Notes: generated by a model from the sequence alone, not told the origin. A stretch of DNA of 64,000 nucleotides from DASVFB01 sp963766345 (GCA_963766345.1 CAVXZL010000008.1:372001-436000); one strand, 5' to 3'; numbered from the stretch's first letter, positions 32,478 through 41,734 are shown. Numbers and translations are program-made.

Positions 32478-33233
32478 GTGACCGAGGTCGCCGTCCAGCC
32501 GGCCACTCAAACCGTTGTTTCCGCGCGCGATGTCACGCGCCGCTACGGCGAGGGCGACACCGCCGTCGACGCGCTGCGCGGCATCGACCTCGACATCGAG
32601 CGCGGCAAGCTGACGGCCGTGATGGGGCCCTCTGGCTCGGGCAAGTCGACGCTCATGCACATCCTCGCGGGACTCGACAAGCCGACCTCCGGCGAGGTCG
32701 AGATCGACGGCACGAACATCACGAAGCTGGGTGACGCGGACCTGACGAAGCTTCGCCGGCAGCACATCGGCTTCGTCTTCCAGTTCTTCAACCTGCTGCC
32801 CATGCTGAACGCCGAGGAGAACGTTCTCCTGCCGCTGTCGATCGCAGGAACGAAGCCGGACAAGGACTTCTACGAAGGACTGCTCGAGGCGATCGGCCTC
32901 GCCGATCGGCGCAAGCATCGCCCGAGCGAGCTCTCCGGAGGGCAGCAGCAGCGTGTCGCGATCGCTCGCGCACTCGTCTCGCGGCCGACCGTCGTCTTCG
33001 CCGACGAGCCGACGGGCAACCTCGACACCAACACCGGCGGCGAGATCCTCGAACTGCTGCGCCACTCGGTGGAGGAATACGGGCAGACGATCGTGATCGT
33101 CACGCACGAGGCTCGCGCCGCGTCGTACGCGGACCGCATTCTCTTCCTCGCCGACGGCCTGATCGTGCGCGACCTCGGCCGCACGAGCGCCGGCGAGGTG
33201 TTGCACGTGATGGACGAGCTCAACCTCGGGTGA
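32478..33233 (+). CDS. ABC transporter ATPase, MacB/LolD type
   Basis: The 251-residue protein starts at GTG 32478. It has Walker A GPSGSGKST, the Q-loop FVFQFFNLLPMLNAEENV, signature LSGGQQQR, Walker B VVFADEPTGNLD and the H-loop VIVTHEARAA. The FQ..NLLP loop and Asn in TGNLD are typical of MacB/LolD/FtsE-like ATPases. It energises the FtsX-like permease encoded next, with which it overlaps by 4 nt (GTGA). Confidence 0.93.
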   Translation: MTEVAVQPATQTVVSARDVTRRYGEGDTAVDALRGIDLDIERGKLTAVMGPSGSGKSTLMHILAGLDKPTSGEVEIDGTNITKLGDADLTKLRRQHIGFVFQFFNLLPMLNAEENVLLPLSIAGTKPDKDFYEGLLEAIGLADRRKHRPSELSGGQQQRVAIARALVSRPTVVFADEPTGNLDTNTGGEILELLRHSVEEYGQTIVIVTHEARAASYADRILFLADGLIVRDLGRTSAGEVLHVMDELNLG

Positions 33234-35785
33234 CCAAGTTCGCACTGAAAGGCCTGCTCGGCCGCAAGCTGCGCACCGCCCTCACCTGCATCGCGATCGT
33301 GCTCGGCGTCGCGATGGTGACGGGGACGTACATCCTCACGGACTCGATCAAGGGCGCCTTCGGCGGCATCTTCACCGAGATCTACAGCGGCACCGACGCC
33401 ACGATCACGGGCAAGTCGGCGTTCACCCTGAGCAACAACGACAACACGACGGCGCCGCCGTTCGACGAGTCGCTGCTCGACAAGGTGCGCGCGCTACCGG
33501 ATGTCGCGGACGCCGTGGGCGGCGTCGGCGGCGAGGCGCACCTGATCGGGCGCAACGGCAAGGTGATCGTCTTCGGCGGCGCGCCGAACCTCGGCTTCAG
33601 CGTCGATCCCGCCAGGCCCGCGTTCAACACCCTCACGCTCATCAACGGCTCGTGGCCGTTCGCGAACGAGGTCGTGATCGACCAGTCGACGGCGAAGAAG
33701 AAAGATCTCAAGGTCGGTCAGACGATCGGCGTGCAGGCGAACGGCCCCGTGCAGCAGATGCGCATCTCGGGACTCGTGAAGTTCGGCGGCGCCGCGAGCC
33801 TCGGCGGGGCGACACTGGCCGGCTTCAACCTCGAGACCGGGCAGAGGCTCTTCCAGAAGCCGGGGAAGCTCGACCAGATCCGCGCCAAGGCGAAGCCGGG
33901 CATCAAGCCGCAGCAGCTCGCAAGTGAGATCCAGCAGATCCTGCCGCCGACGACGCAGGTGCGGACGAGCGATGCGCAGGCCCGGGAGGACGCCAAGGAC
34001 ACGGAGAGCTTCCTCAACTTCCTCCAGGACTTCCTGCTGGCATTCGGCGGGATTGCGCTGTTCGTCGGGAGCTTCGTGATCGCGAACTCGCTATCGATCA
34101 CGATCGCGCAGCGCACACGCGAGCTGGCGACCTTGCGCACGCTCGGCGCCTCGCGCCGGCAGGTGCTGCGCTCGATCATCCTCGAGTCACTCGTGATCGG
34201 GGTGCTCTCCTCGATCGTCGGAATCCTGGTCGGTCTCGCGCTCGGAACGGGACTGTTCAAGCTGTTCGACGCGGTCGGCTTCACGCTGCCGAACAACGGG
34301 CTCGTGCTGCACACGCGCACGATCGTCGTCGCGATGCTCGTCGGCGTCCTCGTGACGCTCGTCGCGAGCCTGCGCCCCGCCTTCCGCTCGACGCGCGTGC
34401 CGCCGATCGCGGCCGTGCGGGAAGGCGCAACGCTGCCGCCGGGGCGGTTCGCCCGATTCCGCCTGCCGGCCGCGATCGTGCTGACGCTCCTCGGCTTCGC
34501 GGCGCTCGCCTACGGCCTCTTCGGGAAGGACCTCGGGACGACGAAGATCCTGCTCTACATGGGCCTCGGCACGCTGCTGATCTTCTTCGGCACGGCGCTG
34601 TTGTCCTCGCGCTTCGCGCGGCCGCTCGCACACGTGCTCGGCTGGCCCGCGACGAAGATCGGCGGCGCGGCCGGGGCGCTCGCGCGCGACAACGCCCAGC
34701 GCAACCCGCAGCGAACTGCGTCGACGGCGTCGGCCCTCATGATCGGTCTCGCGCTCGTGACGGTCGTGGCCGTGATTGCCGCCGGCATCACGAAGAGCTT
34801 CAAGGGCGCCGTCGACGATCTCTGGACGAGCGGCTATGCGGTCACCGCGGTGAACAACTTCTCACCGATTCCGATCGCCGCCGGCGACGCTGCCGGGAAG
34901 ACCCCCGGCGTGGTGGCGATCGCGAACGTCCGCGGCGGCGACGCGGCGGTTCTCGGACATGTGATCCAGGCGACCGCCGTCAACCCGGAGTCCGTCGGGA
35001 TCTTCAACCTCAAGTGGACGCACGGCTCGGAGCAGGTCCTCGCCGACCTCGGCGCGCACGGCGCGTTCGTCGACAACGACTATGCGAAGAAGCACAACCT
35101 CCAGGTCGGCTCGCCGCTGACGCTGACGTCGCCGAACGGATCCCGGCTTCCGCTCGAGGTGCACGGCATCTTCGACCCGCCCACCGGCGGCTCGCCGTTC
35201 GGGCCCGTGACGATCTCGACTTCCGCGTGGGACAAGGTCTACGACCAGCCGCAGAACATCTACTCCTTCGTGCAGATGAAGGGCGGCGAGACCGATGCGA
35301 ACAAGACGGCGCTCGAGCACCAGCTCTCGACGTTCCCGAACGCGAAGGTGCAGACGAAGCAGGAGTTCATCGACAACCAGATCGGCCCGTTGAACGCGAT
35401 CCTCAACGTGCTCTACGTGCTGCTCGCGCTCTCCGTCGTCGTCAGCCTGTTCGGCATCGTGAACACGCTCATCCTCACGGTGTTCGAGCGAACGCGCGAG
35501 CTCGGGATGCTGCGCGCGGTCGGGATGACGCGGCGCCAGGTCCGCCGCATGATCCGCCACGAGAGCGTGATCACAGCGCTCATCGGCGGCGCGCTCGGCA
35601 TCGCACTCGGCCTCGTGCTCGGCGCGCTCCTCGCGGCGCGTGTCGAGTTCATCGTCTTCACGCTGCCGGTGACCCAGCTGGTCGTGTTCGCGGTCGCGAC
35701 GATCATCGTCGGGATCGTGGCCGCGATCTTCCCGGCGCGCCGCGCAGCGCGGCTGAACATCCTCCAGGCGCTGCAGTACGAGTAG
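33230..35785 (+). CDS. FtsX-family ABC permease (MacB-like)
   Basis: The 851-residue protein has an N-terminal membrane helix (TALTCIAIVLGVAMVTGTY), a periplasmic MacB-type domain (residues about 40-260), three helices with the signature RTRELATLRTLGASRRQVLRSI, then a second periplasmic domain and a second FtsX domain ending RTRELGMLRAVGMTRRQVRRMIRHES. Such duplicated permeases are common in actinobacteria and move lipoproteins, lipids or peptides, or transmit mechanical force. It pairs with the preceding ATPase gene. Confidence 0.9.
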   Translation: MTKFALKGLLGRKLRTALTCIAIVLGVAMVTGTYILTDSIKGAFGGIFTEIYSGTDATITGKSAFTLSNNDNTTAPPFDESLLDKVRALPDVADAVGGVGGEAHLIGRNGKVIVFGGAPNLGFSVDPARPAFNTLTLINGSWPFANEVVIDQSTAKKKDLKVGQTIGVQANGPVQQMRISGLVKFGGAASLGGATLAGFNLETGQRLFQKPGKLDQIRAKAKPGIKPQQLASEIQQILPPTTQVRTSDAQAREDAKDTESFLNFLQDFLLAFGGIALFVGSFVIANSLSITIAQRTRELATLRTLGASRRQVLRSIILESLVIGVLSSIVGILVGLALGTGLFKLFDAVGFTLPNNGLVLHTRTIVVAMLVGVLVTLVASLRPAFRSTRVPPIAAVREGATLPPGRFARFRLPAAIVLTLLGFAALAYGLFGKDLGTTKILLYMGLGTLLIFFGTALLSSRFARPLAHVLGWPATKIGGAAGALARDNAQRNPQRTASTASALMIGLALVTVVAVIAAGITKSFKGAVDDLWTSGYAVTAVNNFSPIPIAAGDAAGKTPGVVAIANVRGGDAAVLGHVIQATAVNPESVGIFNLKWTHGSEQVLADLGAHGAFVDNDYAKKHNLQVGSPLTLTSPNGSRLPLEVHGIFDPPTGGSPFGPVTISTSAWDKVYDQPQNIYSFVQMKGGETDANKTALEHQLSTFPNAKVQTKQEFIDNQIGPLNAILNVLYVLLALSVVVSLFGIVNTLILTVFERTRELGMLRAVGMTRRQVRRMIRHESVITALIGGALGIALGLVLGALLAARVEFIVFTLPVTQLVVFAVATIIVGIVAAIFPARRAARLNILQALQYE

Positions 35786-35800
35786 CGGCTGCGGGCTGCG

Positions 35801-37141
35801 CTACGTCGCGCCCGTGACCCGGTGCTCGCGGTCGAACGGGTACGTCGCCCAGTACATGCGCGTGACGCGGCCGTCGCCGTCGCGCACGAGCTCGAGCGGC
35901 TCGCCGCGCTCGCGGCCGAAGGCCGTGCGGAAGCGGTCGCCCTCGAGCCGCTCGAAGCGCGTCCACGGCACCCACTCCGCGGCGCCGGCCCAACGCGACT
36001 CGAGCCTGCCGTCGTGCCAGCGGAAGACGAACTCCGCGCCCTCCGACCACCAGCGGCCGAGCGCGCTCGCGAGGTCGTCGGGCGGCGGCGTCCCGGGCCG
36101 CCACGCCTCCGCTTCGGGCGGGCGGCGCTCGCGCGCCTTGTCGACGAGTGCAAGGGTCACCTCCGCCGGGCTCACGCTCGACCCGTTCACGAGCACCGCG
36201 CCGCCGAGGCCGCTGTCACGGTCGACGAGCACGTTCGCGAGGTAGCCGGGCATCCCGCCGTCGTGCCCGCAGTAGATGCGGTCTCCGCTGCGCACGAGCA
36301 TCAGCCCGACGCCCCACGCGAGCGACCAGCGGTACGGGTCGGCCATCGTCTGCACCGACGTCATCAGCTCGAGCGACTCGGGCGAGAGGACGTTCGGATC
36401 GGGGGACGCGAGGAACGCCGCCCAGCGGCAGAGGTCGCCGACCGTCGACCAGAGCTGACCGGCTGCGGCGATGCCGCCTGTGCGCTCGACGAGCATCGGC
36501 TCGCGCTGCACGACATCGCTGTACGGCTCGACCGAGTACGCCACTGCCGTCGGCTGCTCGGGCGCGAAGCTCGTCCGGGTGAGGCCGAGCGGCTGCAGGA
36601 TTCGAGCCTCGACGTAGTCCTCGTACGCCGTGCCGCTCAGCTTTGCGATGACCTCTCCGAGGAGGATGAAGGCGAGGTTCGAGTAATGCCAGCGCTCGCC
36701 CGGCGCGAGCACCAGCTCGGATTGGGTCAGCGTCGCGAGCAGCTCCTCCGTCGACTTCGGGAACCGGAGCGTCTCCCACACGTTGCCGGGCAGCTCGCGC
36801 TGCAGGCCCGAGCCGTGCGAGAGCATGCGGCGGAGCGTGAGGTCACCGCGCGCCGGCACGTCGAGGTGCGCGTCGAGGCGGTCCTCCAGGTCGAGCTTGC
36901 CCTCGTCGCGGAGCCGCATGACGGCGACGGCGGTGAACGTCTTCGTGATCGAGCCGATGCGGTACTGGTGCTCGGGCGTTGCCGCCTCGCCGGCCTCCGC
37001 GTCGGCGAGACCGACTGCGTCGGCCCAGAGCACCTCGCCGTCGCGGAGGACGGCGCCGGCGATCGAGGGCAGCCGCTTGTCCGTCTGGTACTCGGCGAGA
37101 ACCGCGCGGAGCTCGGCGGCGAGCTCGTCAGACGCGGGCAA
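35801..37141 (-). CDS. serine beta-lactamase-like hydrolase (class C fold)
   Basis: The 446-residue protein starts at TTG (37141) and overlaps the ltaE gene by 14 nt. It has the serine motif S64-x-x-K67 (RIGSITKTF) and the YSN motif at 153-155 (HYSNLAF), with HDGGMPGY (a KTG-box equivalent) further on. No signal peptide is seen, so it is probably a cytosolic esterase/peptidase-like member and not an antibiotic-degrading enzyme. A 100-residue C-terminal beta domain follows. It is convergent with the ABC permease gene. Confidence 0.85.
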   Translation of the reverse strand: MPASDELAAELRAVLAEYQTDKRLPSIAGAVLRDGEVLWADAVGLADAEAGEAATPEHQYRIGSITKTFTAVAVMRLRDEGKLDLEDRLDAHLDVPARGDLTLRRMLSHGSGLQRELPGNVWETLRFPKSTEELLATLTQSELVLAPGERWHYSNLAFILLGEVIAKLSGTAYEDYVEARILQPLGLTRTSFAPEQPTAVAYSVEPYSDVVQREPMLVERTGGIAAAGQLWSTVGDLCRWAAFLASPDPNVLSPESLELMTSVQTMADPYRWSLAWGVGLMLVRSGDRIYCGHDGGMPGYLANVLVDRDSGLGGAVLVNGSSVSPAEVTLALVDKARERRPPEAEAWRPGTPPPDDLASALGRWWSEGAEFVFRWHDGRLESRWAGAAEWVPWTRFERLEGDRFRTAFGRERGEPLELVRDGDGRVTRMYWATYPFDREHRVTGAT

Positions 37142-38171
37142 GAGCTCCGAGCGCGCGCGGGATCGCGTCGATCGCGGCGTCGATGTCGTCGTCGTCGACG
37201 TCGAGGTGCGTCACCGCGCGAAGCTTCGTCGGCCACACGGTCGTGGAGAGCAGCACGCCCGCCTCCTTCATCCGCGACATCGCCTCCGCGCGCGTGAGTC
37301 CGAGCGGCTCGGCGTCCACCTGGACGAAGTTCGTCTCGACCTGCTCGAGATCGACGGGAACGCCGGCCTCGTACAGCGCCTCGCCGAGGCGACGCGCGCG
37401 GGCGTGGTCGTCCGCGAGGCGCTCGACGTTGTGCTCGAGCGCGTACACGCCGGCCGCCGCGACGATGCCGGCCTGGCGCATGGCTCCTCCCATCAGGTGC
37501 TTGCCGCGGCGCGCCTTCCACGCGAGCTCGGCCGACGTCGCGAGGACGGCGCCGAGCGGGCAGCCGAGGCCCTTCGAGAGGCAGAGCGTGACCGTGTCGA
37601 ACCTCCGCCCGTACTCGGCGGGCGCGATTGCGGTGGCCGTGGCGGCATTCATCAGTCGCGCGCCGTCGAGGTGCAGCTTCAGGTCGAGCTCCCGAGCGGT
37701 CGTCACGACGTCGTCGAGCTCGTCGAGCCGCCAGCAGCGCCCGCCCGAGGAGTTGTGCGTGTTCTCGACGGCGACGAGGCGCGTGCGGGCCATGTGCATC
37801 GACGTGCGGTCGCGCATGAGCGCGCGGACGTCGTCGCCGGAGAAGCGGCCCGCGACCGTCCGGATCGACCGCGTGACGAGCCCGCTGTGCACGGCCGGGC
37901 CGCCCTGCTCGGAGAGCAGGATGTGCGCGTTCTCCTCCGCGAGCAGCTCGTCGCCCGGCTCGGTGAGGATCCGGCACGCGATCTGGTTCGCCATGCTCGC
38001 CGTCGGCAGGTACACGGCTTCCTCCTGGCCGAGGAGCTCCGCGGCACGCCGCTCGAGCTCGAGCACGGTCGGGTCCTCGCGCTTCTGCTCGTCCCCGACC
38101 TCGGCGCCCGCCATCGCGGCGCGCATCTCCTGTGACGGCTTCGTCGCGGTATCGGAGCGAAGATCGATCAC
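37128..38171 (-). CDS. ltaE: low-specificity threonine aldolase
   Basis: The 347-residue PLP enzyme begins MIDLRSDTATKPSQEMRAAM, the typical opening. The aldimine Lys is in TLCLSKGLGCPLGAVL, and HLDGARLMNA holds the Asp that contacts the PLP ring. It splits threonine or allo-threonine to glycine and acetaldehyde. A glycine-cleavage operon lies 7 kb downstream, so glycine from this reaction could feed it. The next gene overlaps by 14 nt. Confidence 0.93.
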   Translation of the reverse strand: MIDLRSDTATKPSQEMRAAMAGAEVGDEQKREDPTVLELERRAAELLGQEEAVYLPTASMANQIACRILTEPGDELLAEENAHILLSEQGGPAVHSGLVTRSIRTVAGRFSGDDVRALMRDRTSMHMARTRLVAVENTHNSSGGRCWRLDELDDVVTTARELDLKLHLDGARLMNAATATAIAPAEYGRRFDTVTLCLSKGLGCPLGAVLATSAELAWKARRGKHLMGGAMRQAGIVAAAGVYALEHNVERLADDHARARRLGEALYEAGVPVDLEQVETNFVQVDAEPLGLTRAEAMSRMKEAGVLLSTTVWPTKLRAVTHLDVDDDDIDAAIDAIPRALGALARV

Positions 38172-38195
38172 GCGGAGAATCTACAGCGCGACAAT

Positions 38196-38215
38196 GTGTA
38201 ACCGATTCGTTACAC
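38196..38215. promoter_or_regulatory. 20-bp palindrome, ArsR operator candidate
   Basis: GTGTAAC and GTTACAC flank a 6-bp spacer immediately before the SRPBCC-ArsR-VOC operon (start 38223) and 24 bp from the ltaE start. Position and symmetry fit autoregulation by the ArsR protein encoded in the operon. Confidence 0.55.
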
Positions 38216-38222
38216 TTTGCGC

Positions 38223-38543
38223 GTGCCCGACGGCCGCTGCGCCCTCCGACTCACCCGCCGCTACGACGCGCCGCCGGCGGAGGTCTGGACGGCACTGGCC
38301 GACCTCGACCGCTGGCTCGCCCCGCCGAATGGAGTGACCGTACGGCACACCGAGCCGGAGCGACGCCTCGAGCTCGACTGGCGCCCGGACGGCGAGCCGG
38401 CATCGGAGGTCGTCGTCGAACTGCGGGCAGACGGCGCCGCGACGGTCGTGGTCGTCGAGCACACGCAGATCGAGGCATCGCACGGCATGGGCTACCTCGC
38501 CGCGTGGTCTCGCGCCCTCGACAGGTTCGAGGCGTCGCGGTGA
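38223..38543 (+). CDS. SRPBCC/AHSA1-like protein
   Basis: From GTG 38223 the protein has 106 residues; TTG 38217 is an alternative. It is a short helix-grip protein: LTRRYDAPPAEVWTALADLDRWLAPP at the N-terminus and SHGMGYLAAWSRALDRFEASR as the closing helix. It lacks the central strands of full-length AHSA1 proteins, so it is a compact member. Its stop overlaps the ArsR start (GTGA). It is probably controlled through the palindrome at 38196. Confidence 0.78.
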   Translation: MPDGRCALRLTRRYDAPPAEVWTALADLDRWLAPPNGVTVRHTEPERRLELDWRPDGEPASEVVVELRADGAATVVVVEHTQIEASHGMGYLAAWSRALDRFEASR

Positions 38544-38851
38544 ACGCCCTCGCCGCACTCGCGGATCCCACGCGCCGGCGCATCGTCGAGGTGCTCGCCG
38601 AAGGCGAGCGGAGCGCCGGCGACCTCGCCGCGCACTTCTCCGGTGCGCGGCCCGGCGTGTCGAGGCACCTGCGCGTCCTGCGCGAGCACGGCCTCGTCCG
38701 GTCGCGCGTCGACGGCCGCCGCCGCCTGTACTCGCTCGATCCACGCCCACTCGACGAGCTGGATGCGTGGCTCACGCACTACCGCGCGTTCTGGGAGAAC
38801 CGTCTCGACGCGCTCGACACCGAGATCCAGCGACGAAGGAGGAGCAGATGA
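38540..38851 (+). CDS. ArsR-family transcriptional regulator
   Basis: The 103-residue protein starts at GTG 38540, coupled to the SRPBCC stop. The winged helix is ALADPTRRRIVEVLAEGERSAGDLAAHFSGARPGVSRHLRVLREHGLVRSRVDGRRRLYSL, and the tail WLTHYRAFWENRLDALDTEI matches the SRPBCC-linked ArsR subfamily. No metal-binding Cys is present. The VOC gene starts within its last codon (ATGA). The likely operator is 38196-38215. Confidence 0.9.
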   Translation: MNALAALADPTRRRIVEVLAEGERSAGDLAAHFSGARPGVSRHLRVLREHGLVRSRVDGRRRLYSLDPRPLDELDAWLTHYRAFWENRLDALDTEIQRRRRSR

Positions 38852-39264
38852 CGCAGACGATCTATCCGTACCTGCTGTACCACAGCTGCGAGGACGCGCT
38901 CGACTGGCTGTCGCGCGCGTTCGGCTTCGAGGAGACGCTTCGCTACACCGGCGAAGCGGGCTACGTCAACCACGCCGAGATGCATCTCGGCGACGCGAAG
39001 ATCTTCCTCGGCAACCCGGGCGAGGGCTACCGGAACCCGAAGGAGCAGGGCGGCGAGACGATCGGGCTGTACGTGTACGTCGACGACGTCGACGCGCACT
39101 TCGAGCGCGCGAAGGCCGCCGGCGCCGAGATCACCGAGGAGCTCGTCGACCAGGAGTACGGCGACCGCCGCTACACCGCGCTCGACCCCGAAGGTCACAA
39201 GTGGTTCTTCGCGACGCAGATCAAGCAGGTCGCGCCGCAGGAATGGGGCGCTACCGTGGCGTGA
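38848..39264 (+). CDS. VOC-superfamily (PhnB-like) protein
   Basis: ATG 38848 overlaps the ArsR stop, with GGAGGAG just before it (138 residues). It has the PhnB/DUF1428-like pattern: YPYLLYHSCEDALDWLSRAFGFEETLRYTGEAG, GLYVYVDDVDAHFERAKAAGAEIT and YGDRRYTALDPEGHKWFFATQI. A metal-ligand His/Glu set is only partly visible. SRPBCC-ArsR-VOC triads are frequent in actinobacteria and may handle reactive small molecules. rlmN follows after zero gap. Confidence 0.85.
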   Translation: MTQTIYPYLLYHSCEDALDWLSRAFGFEETLRYTGEAGYVNHAEMHLGDAKIFLGNPGEGYRNPKEQGGETIGLYVYVDDVDAHFERAKAAGAEITEELVDQEYGDRRYTALDPEGHKWFFATQIKQVAPQEWGATVA

Positions 39265-40242
39265 ATGGACGCAGCGCTTCTCGACGACGCACTCGCGGGC
39301 GAGCCGGCTTTCCGCGCACGGCAGGTCTGGGAATGGGCCGCCCGCGGCGCCGCGGGCTACGACGAGATGACGAACGTGCCGACGCCGCTGCGCGCGCGCC
39401 TTGCCGCGACCGTCCCGTTCTCGACGCTGACACTCGAGCACGAGGCGCACTCACGCGATGGAACGCTGAAGGCGCTGTTCCGCACGCGCGACGGGCACGC
39501 CGTCGAGGCGGTGCTCATGCGCTACCGCGACGGGCGCCGTTCCGTCTGCGTCTCGTCGCAGTCCGGCTGTCCGTTGACGTGCACGTTCTGCGCGACCGGG
39601 CAGATGCGCTTCGGCCGCAACCTCACGTCCTCGGAGATCCTCGACCAGGTGCTCCACTTCCGCCGCGTCGAGCCGCTCAACCATCTCGTGTTCATGGGCA
39701 TGGGCGAGCCGATGTTCAATGTCGACGCGGTCGTCGATGCGGCGCGGCGTCTACCCGACATCGGCATCACGAACCGGCGCACGACGGTCTCGACCGTGGG
39801 CTGGCTGCCGGGCCTACGCCGGTTCGTCGACGAGGTGGAGGAGCCGATCCGCCTCGCACTCTCGCTCCACGCGCCGAACGACGCGCTGCGCGGCGAGCTG
39901 ATGCCGGTGAACGACCGCTACCCGCTCGAGGAAGTGCTCGCCGAGTGCCGCCGCTACTTCGAGTTGCGCGGCCGCAAGGTCTTCGTCGAGTACGTGATGC
40001 TGGCCGGCGTCAACGACCGCGTCGAGCAGGCGGCCGAGCTCGCCCGGCTGCTCGACCGGAGGATCTTCAAGGTGAACCTGATCCCGTACAACCCGACGGG
40101 AGCGTTCGCGGGCTCGAGCCGCGACGCGATCGACGCGTTCGCGGCCGTGCTCCGACGCGACCGCGTACCCGCGACCGTGCGGCTCACGCGCGGTCGCGAC
40201 ATCGCCGCCGCCTGCGGGCAGCTTGCCGCGACGCGCGCGTGA
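39265..40242 (+). CDS. rlmN: 23S rRNA (adenine2503-C2)-methyltransferase
   Basis: The 325-residue radical-SAM enzyme has the cluster CPLTCTFC (C102, C106, C109) and the second catalytic Cys317 in GRDIAAACGQ. The motifs GMGEPMFN and LALSLHAPNDALRGELMPVN are typical. It methylates A2503 of 23S rRNA and A37 of some tRNAs. At 325 residues it is slightly short of the usual 350-380. It follows directly after the VOC gene and is convergent with the GyrI-like gene (gap 2 nt). Confidence 0.95.
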   Translation: MDAALLDDALAGEPAFRARQVWEWAARGAAGYDEMTNVPTPLRARLAATVPFSTLTLEHEAHSRDGTLKALFRTRDGHAVEAVLMRYRDGRRSVCVSSQSGCPLTCTFCATGQMRFGRNLTSSEILDQVLHFRRVEPLNHLVFMGMGEPMFNVDAVVDAARRLPDIGITNRRTTVSTVGWLPGLRRFVDEVEEPIRLALSLHAPNDALRGELMPVNDRYPLEEVLAECRRYFELRGRKVFVEYVMLAGVNDRVEQAAELARLLDRRIFKVNLIPYNPTGAFAGSSRDAIDAFAAVLRRDRVPATVRLTRGRDIAAACGQLAATRA

Positions 40243-40244
40243 AG

Positions 40245-40727
40245 CTATTGCGGTAACTGGCGGATCTCGAAGCGGATCGCCGTCCGCCTCGGCTCGTCGC
40301 CGGGCTGCGTGAGGTACTCCTCTTCCGGCGGCCCGTCGATCTCGTACCCGCAGTCGCTGATGAAGCGGTGCAGCCGCTTGACCGTCGCGATCTCCGTGTC
40401 GCCGAACGGGCCCTCGTGCACGATCTCCGCGGTCAACTGGCCGTACCACGTCTCGAGGACGATCCCGCCGCCGAGGTCGGGCGTGTGGTCGGGAACGGGG
40501 AGCGCCCAGCGGGCGACCCACTCCTCCTTCGGCGCCTCGGCCGCGTTCGGCCACCGGGCACATAGATGACCCGACTTGAGCCCGAGCTGCGCGATCGCGC
40601 CGTACAGCGCGCCGACTGCGCCGGCGCCGACCTCGTCCGGATCGCCTACCGTCTCGATGACTGCCATTCGCTGCAGCGGCCGATCCACGATCCGGGGAGC
40701 CGCCGTCACCACCTGGTGTTCCAGCAT
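40245..40727 (-). CDS. GyrI-like small-molecule-binding protein
   Basis: I place the start at ATG 40727, 8 nt after a full AGGAGG site (160 residues). It has the SOUL/GyrI-like fold: RPLQRMAVIETVGDPDEVGAGAVGALYGAIAQLGLKSG at the N-terminus, GIVLETWYGQLTAEIVHEGPFGDTEIATVKRLHRFISDCGYEI later, and a C-terminal EEEYLTQPGDEP strand. GyrI-like domains bind drugs or other small molecules, alone or as effectors of AraC regulators. Here it stands alone. Confidence 0.8.
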   Translation of the reverse strand: MLEHQVVTAAPRIVDRPLQRMAVIETVGDPDEVGAGAVGALYGAIAQLGLKSGHLCARWPNAAEAPKEEWVARWALPVPDHTPDLGGGIVLETWYGQLTAEIVHEGPFGDTEIATVKRLHRFISDCGYEIDGPPEEEYLTQPGDEPRRTAIRFEIRQLPQ

Positions 40728-40829
40728 TCCGTTCACCTCCTGTGCCGATCGTGCGATGCGCAGGAGCGGGGAGCATCGGAACTGCCCCCGATCGGCGATC
40801 AGGGATCGCCCTGACGACAGGATCCGCGA

Positions 40830-41252
40830 TTACAGCGTCGCGAGATCCTCGTCGAGGTGCTCGCGGTCCTCTTCGTCCGCGATCGGAACCTCGGTCGCGA
40901 GCTTCTTGTACGCCTCCGCCTCGGGAAGTGCGCCCGCCGTCTTGTACCCGCGCGCCACCGCCTCGTACGCGTAGGCGAGATCCCAGTCGCCGAGCCCGTG
41001 CCCCTCGCAGATGTCGAGGCAGCGCCGCGCATGGCGCAGCGCCGCCTCGTGCAGTCCGACGACGGTGTAGACGCGCGACACCTGCCACTCACCGCGGGCG
41101 AGGTTCTCCGGCTTGCACTCCGGAGCCTCGCCCCAGTGATACCGCGAGGCGTGCGCCGCGTGAACCATGCGGTCGTCGTCCTCGCGCGTCCCCAGCAGGC
41201 GCCACACCTCGTTGAAGAGGTCGACGCCGAGTTGCCGGTGGTCGACCGTCAA
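40830..41252 (-). CDS. TPR-like small protein
   Basis: The 140-residue protein starts at TTG 41252, overlapping the msrA stop (TTGA). It is all-helical with repeats resembling TPRs: VHAAHASRYHWGEAPECKPENLARGEWQVSRVYTVVGLHEAALRHARRCLDICEGHGLGDWDLAYAYEAVARGY in family order. Such proteins occur in actinobacteria without a known function. It is the last gene of the gcv-msr transcript. Confidence 0.75.
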   Translation of the reverse strand: MTVDHRQLGVDLFNEVWRLLGTREDDDRMVHAAHASRYHWGEAPECKPENLARGEWQVSRVYTVVGLHEAALRHARRCLDICEGHGLGDWDLAYAYEAVARGYKTAGALPEAEAYKKLATEVPIADEEDREHLDEDLATL

Positions 41253-41734
41253 GCGCTGTGCGCGAGCGCCGGCGTGCAGCTCGAGCGGCCACGCTTCTCG
41301 AGGTACTGCTGGTGGTAGTCCTCGGCCTCGTAGAAGGTCGGCGCGGGCTCGATCAGCGTGACGATCGGCTTGCGGTACCGCGGCTGCTCGCGCTCCTTCG
41401 AGCGCTCTGCCGCCTCGCGCTGCTCCTCGTCGTGGAAGAACACCACGGAGCGGTACTGGTCGCCGATGTCCCAACCCTGGCGATTGCGCTGCGTCGGATT
41501 GTGCTTGTGCCAGAAGACGTCGAGCAGCTGCTCGTACGACACCCGCTCGGGGTCGTACGTCACCTCGACGACCTCGGCGTGGCCGGTCCTGTGCGAGCAC
41601 ACGTCCTCGTACGTCGGATTGTCGAGCCGACCGCCGGCGTAGCCGACGCGCGTGGCCTCGACGCCTTCGATCTGCCGGAACGCCGCCTCGACGCCCCAGA
41701 AGCAGCCGGCGCCGAACGTTGCCTTCTTCGTCAC
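41249..41734 (-). CDS. msrA: peptide methionine sulfoxide reductase A
   Basis: The 161-residue protein starts at GTG 41734, overlapping the msrB stop, with GGAGG upstream. The catalytic motif GAGCFWG has Cys11. It reduces methionine-S-sulfoxide in proteins. Other family landmarks are YAGG, TGHAEVVEVTYDP, FFHDEEQ and YHQQYLEK. The C-terminal SSCTPALAHSA may carry the recycling Cys. It is coupled to msrB, which handles the R isomer, so both isomers are covered. Confidence 0.94.
   Translation of the reverse strand: MTKKATFGAGCFWGVEAAFRQIEGVEATRVGYAGGRLDNPTYEDVCSHRTGHAEVVEVTYDPERVSYEQLLDVFWHKHNPTQRNRQGWDIGDQYRSVVFFHDEEQREAAERSKEREQPRYRKPIVTLIEPAPTFYEAEDYHQQYLEKRGRSSCTPALAHSA

Noticed and set aside
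31422..33233. 603-residue antiporter-ABC ATPase fusion
   Set aside because: It arises because the frameshift in the antiporter keeps the wrong frame open into the ATPase; the middle is out-of-frame Arg/Gly-rich text.
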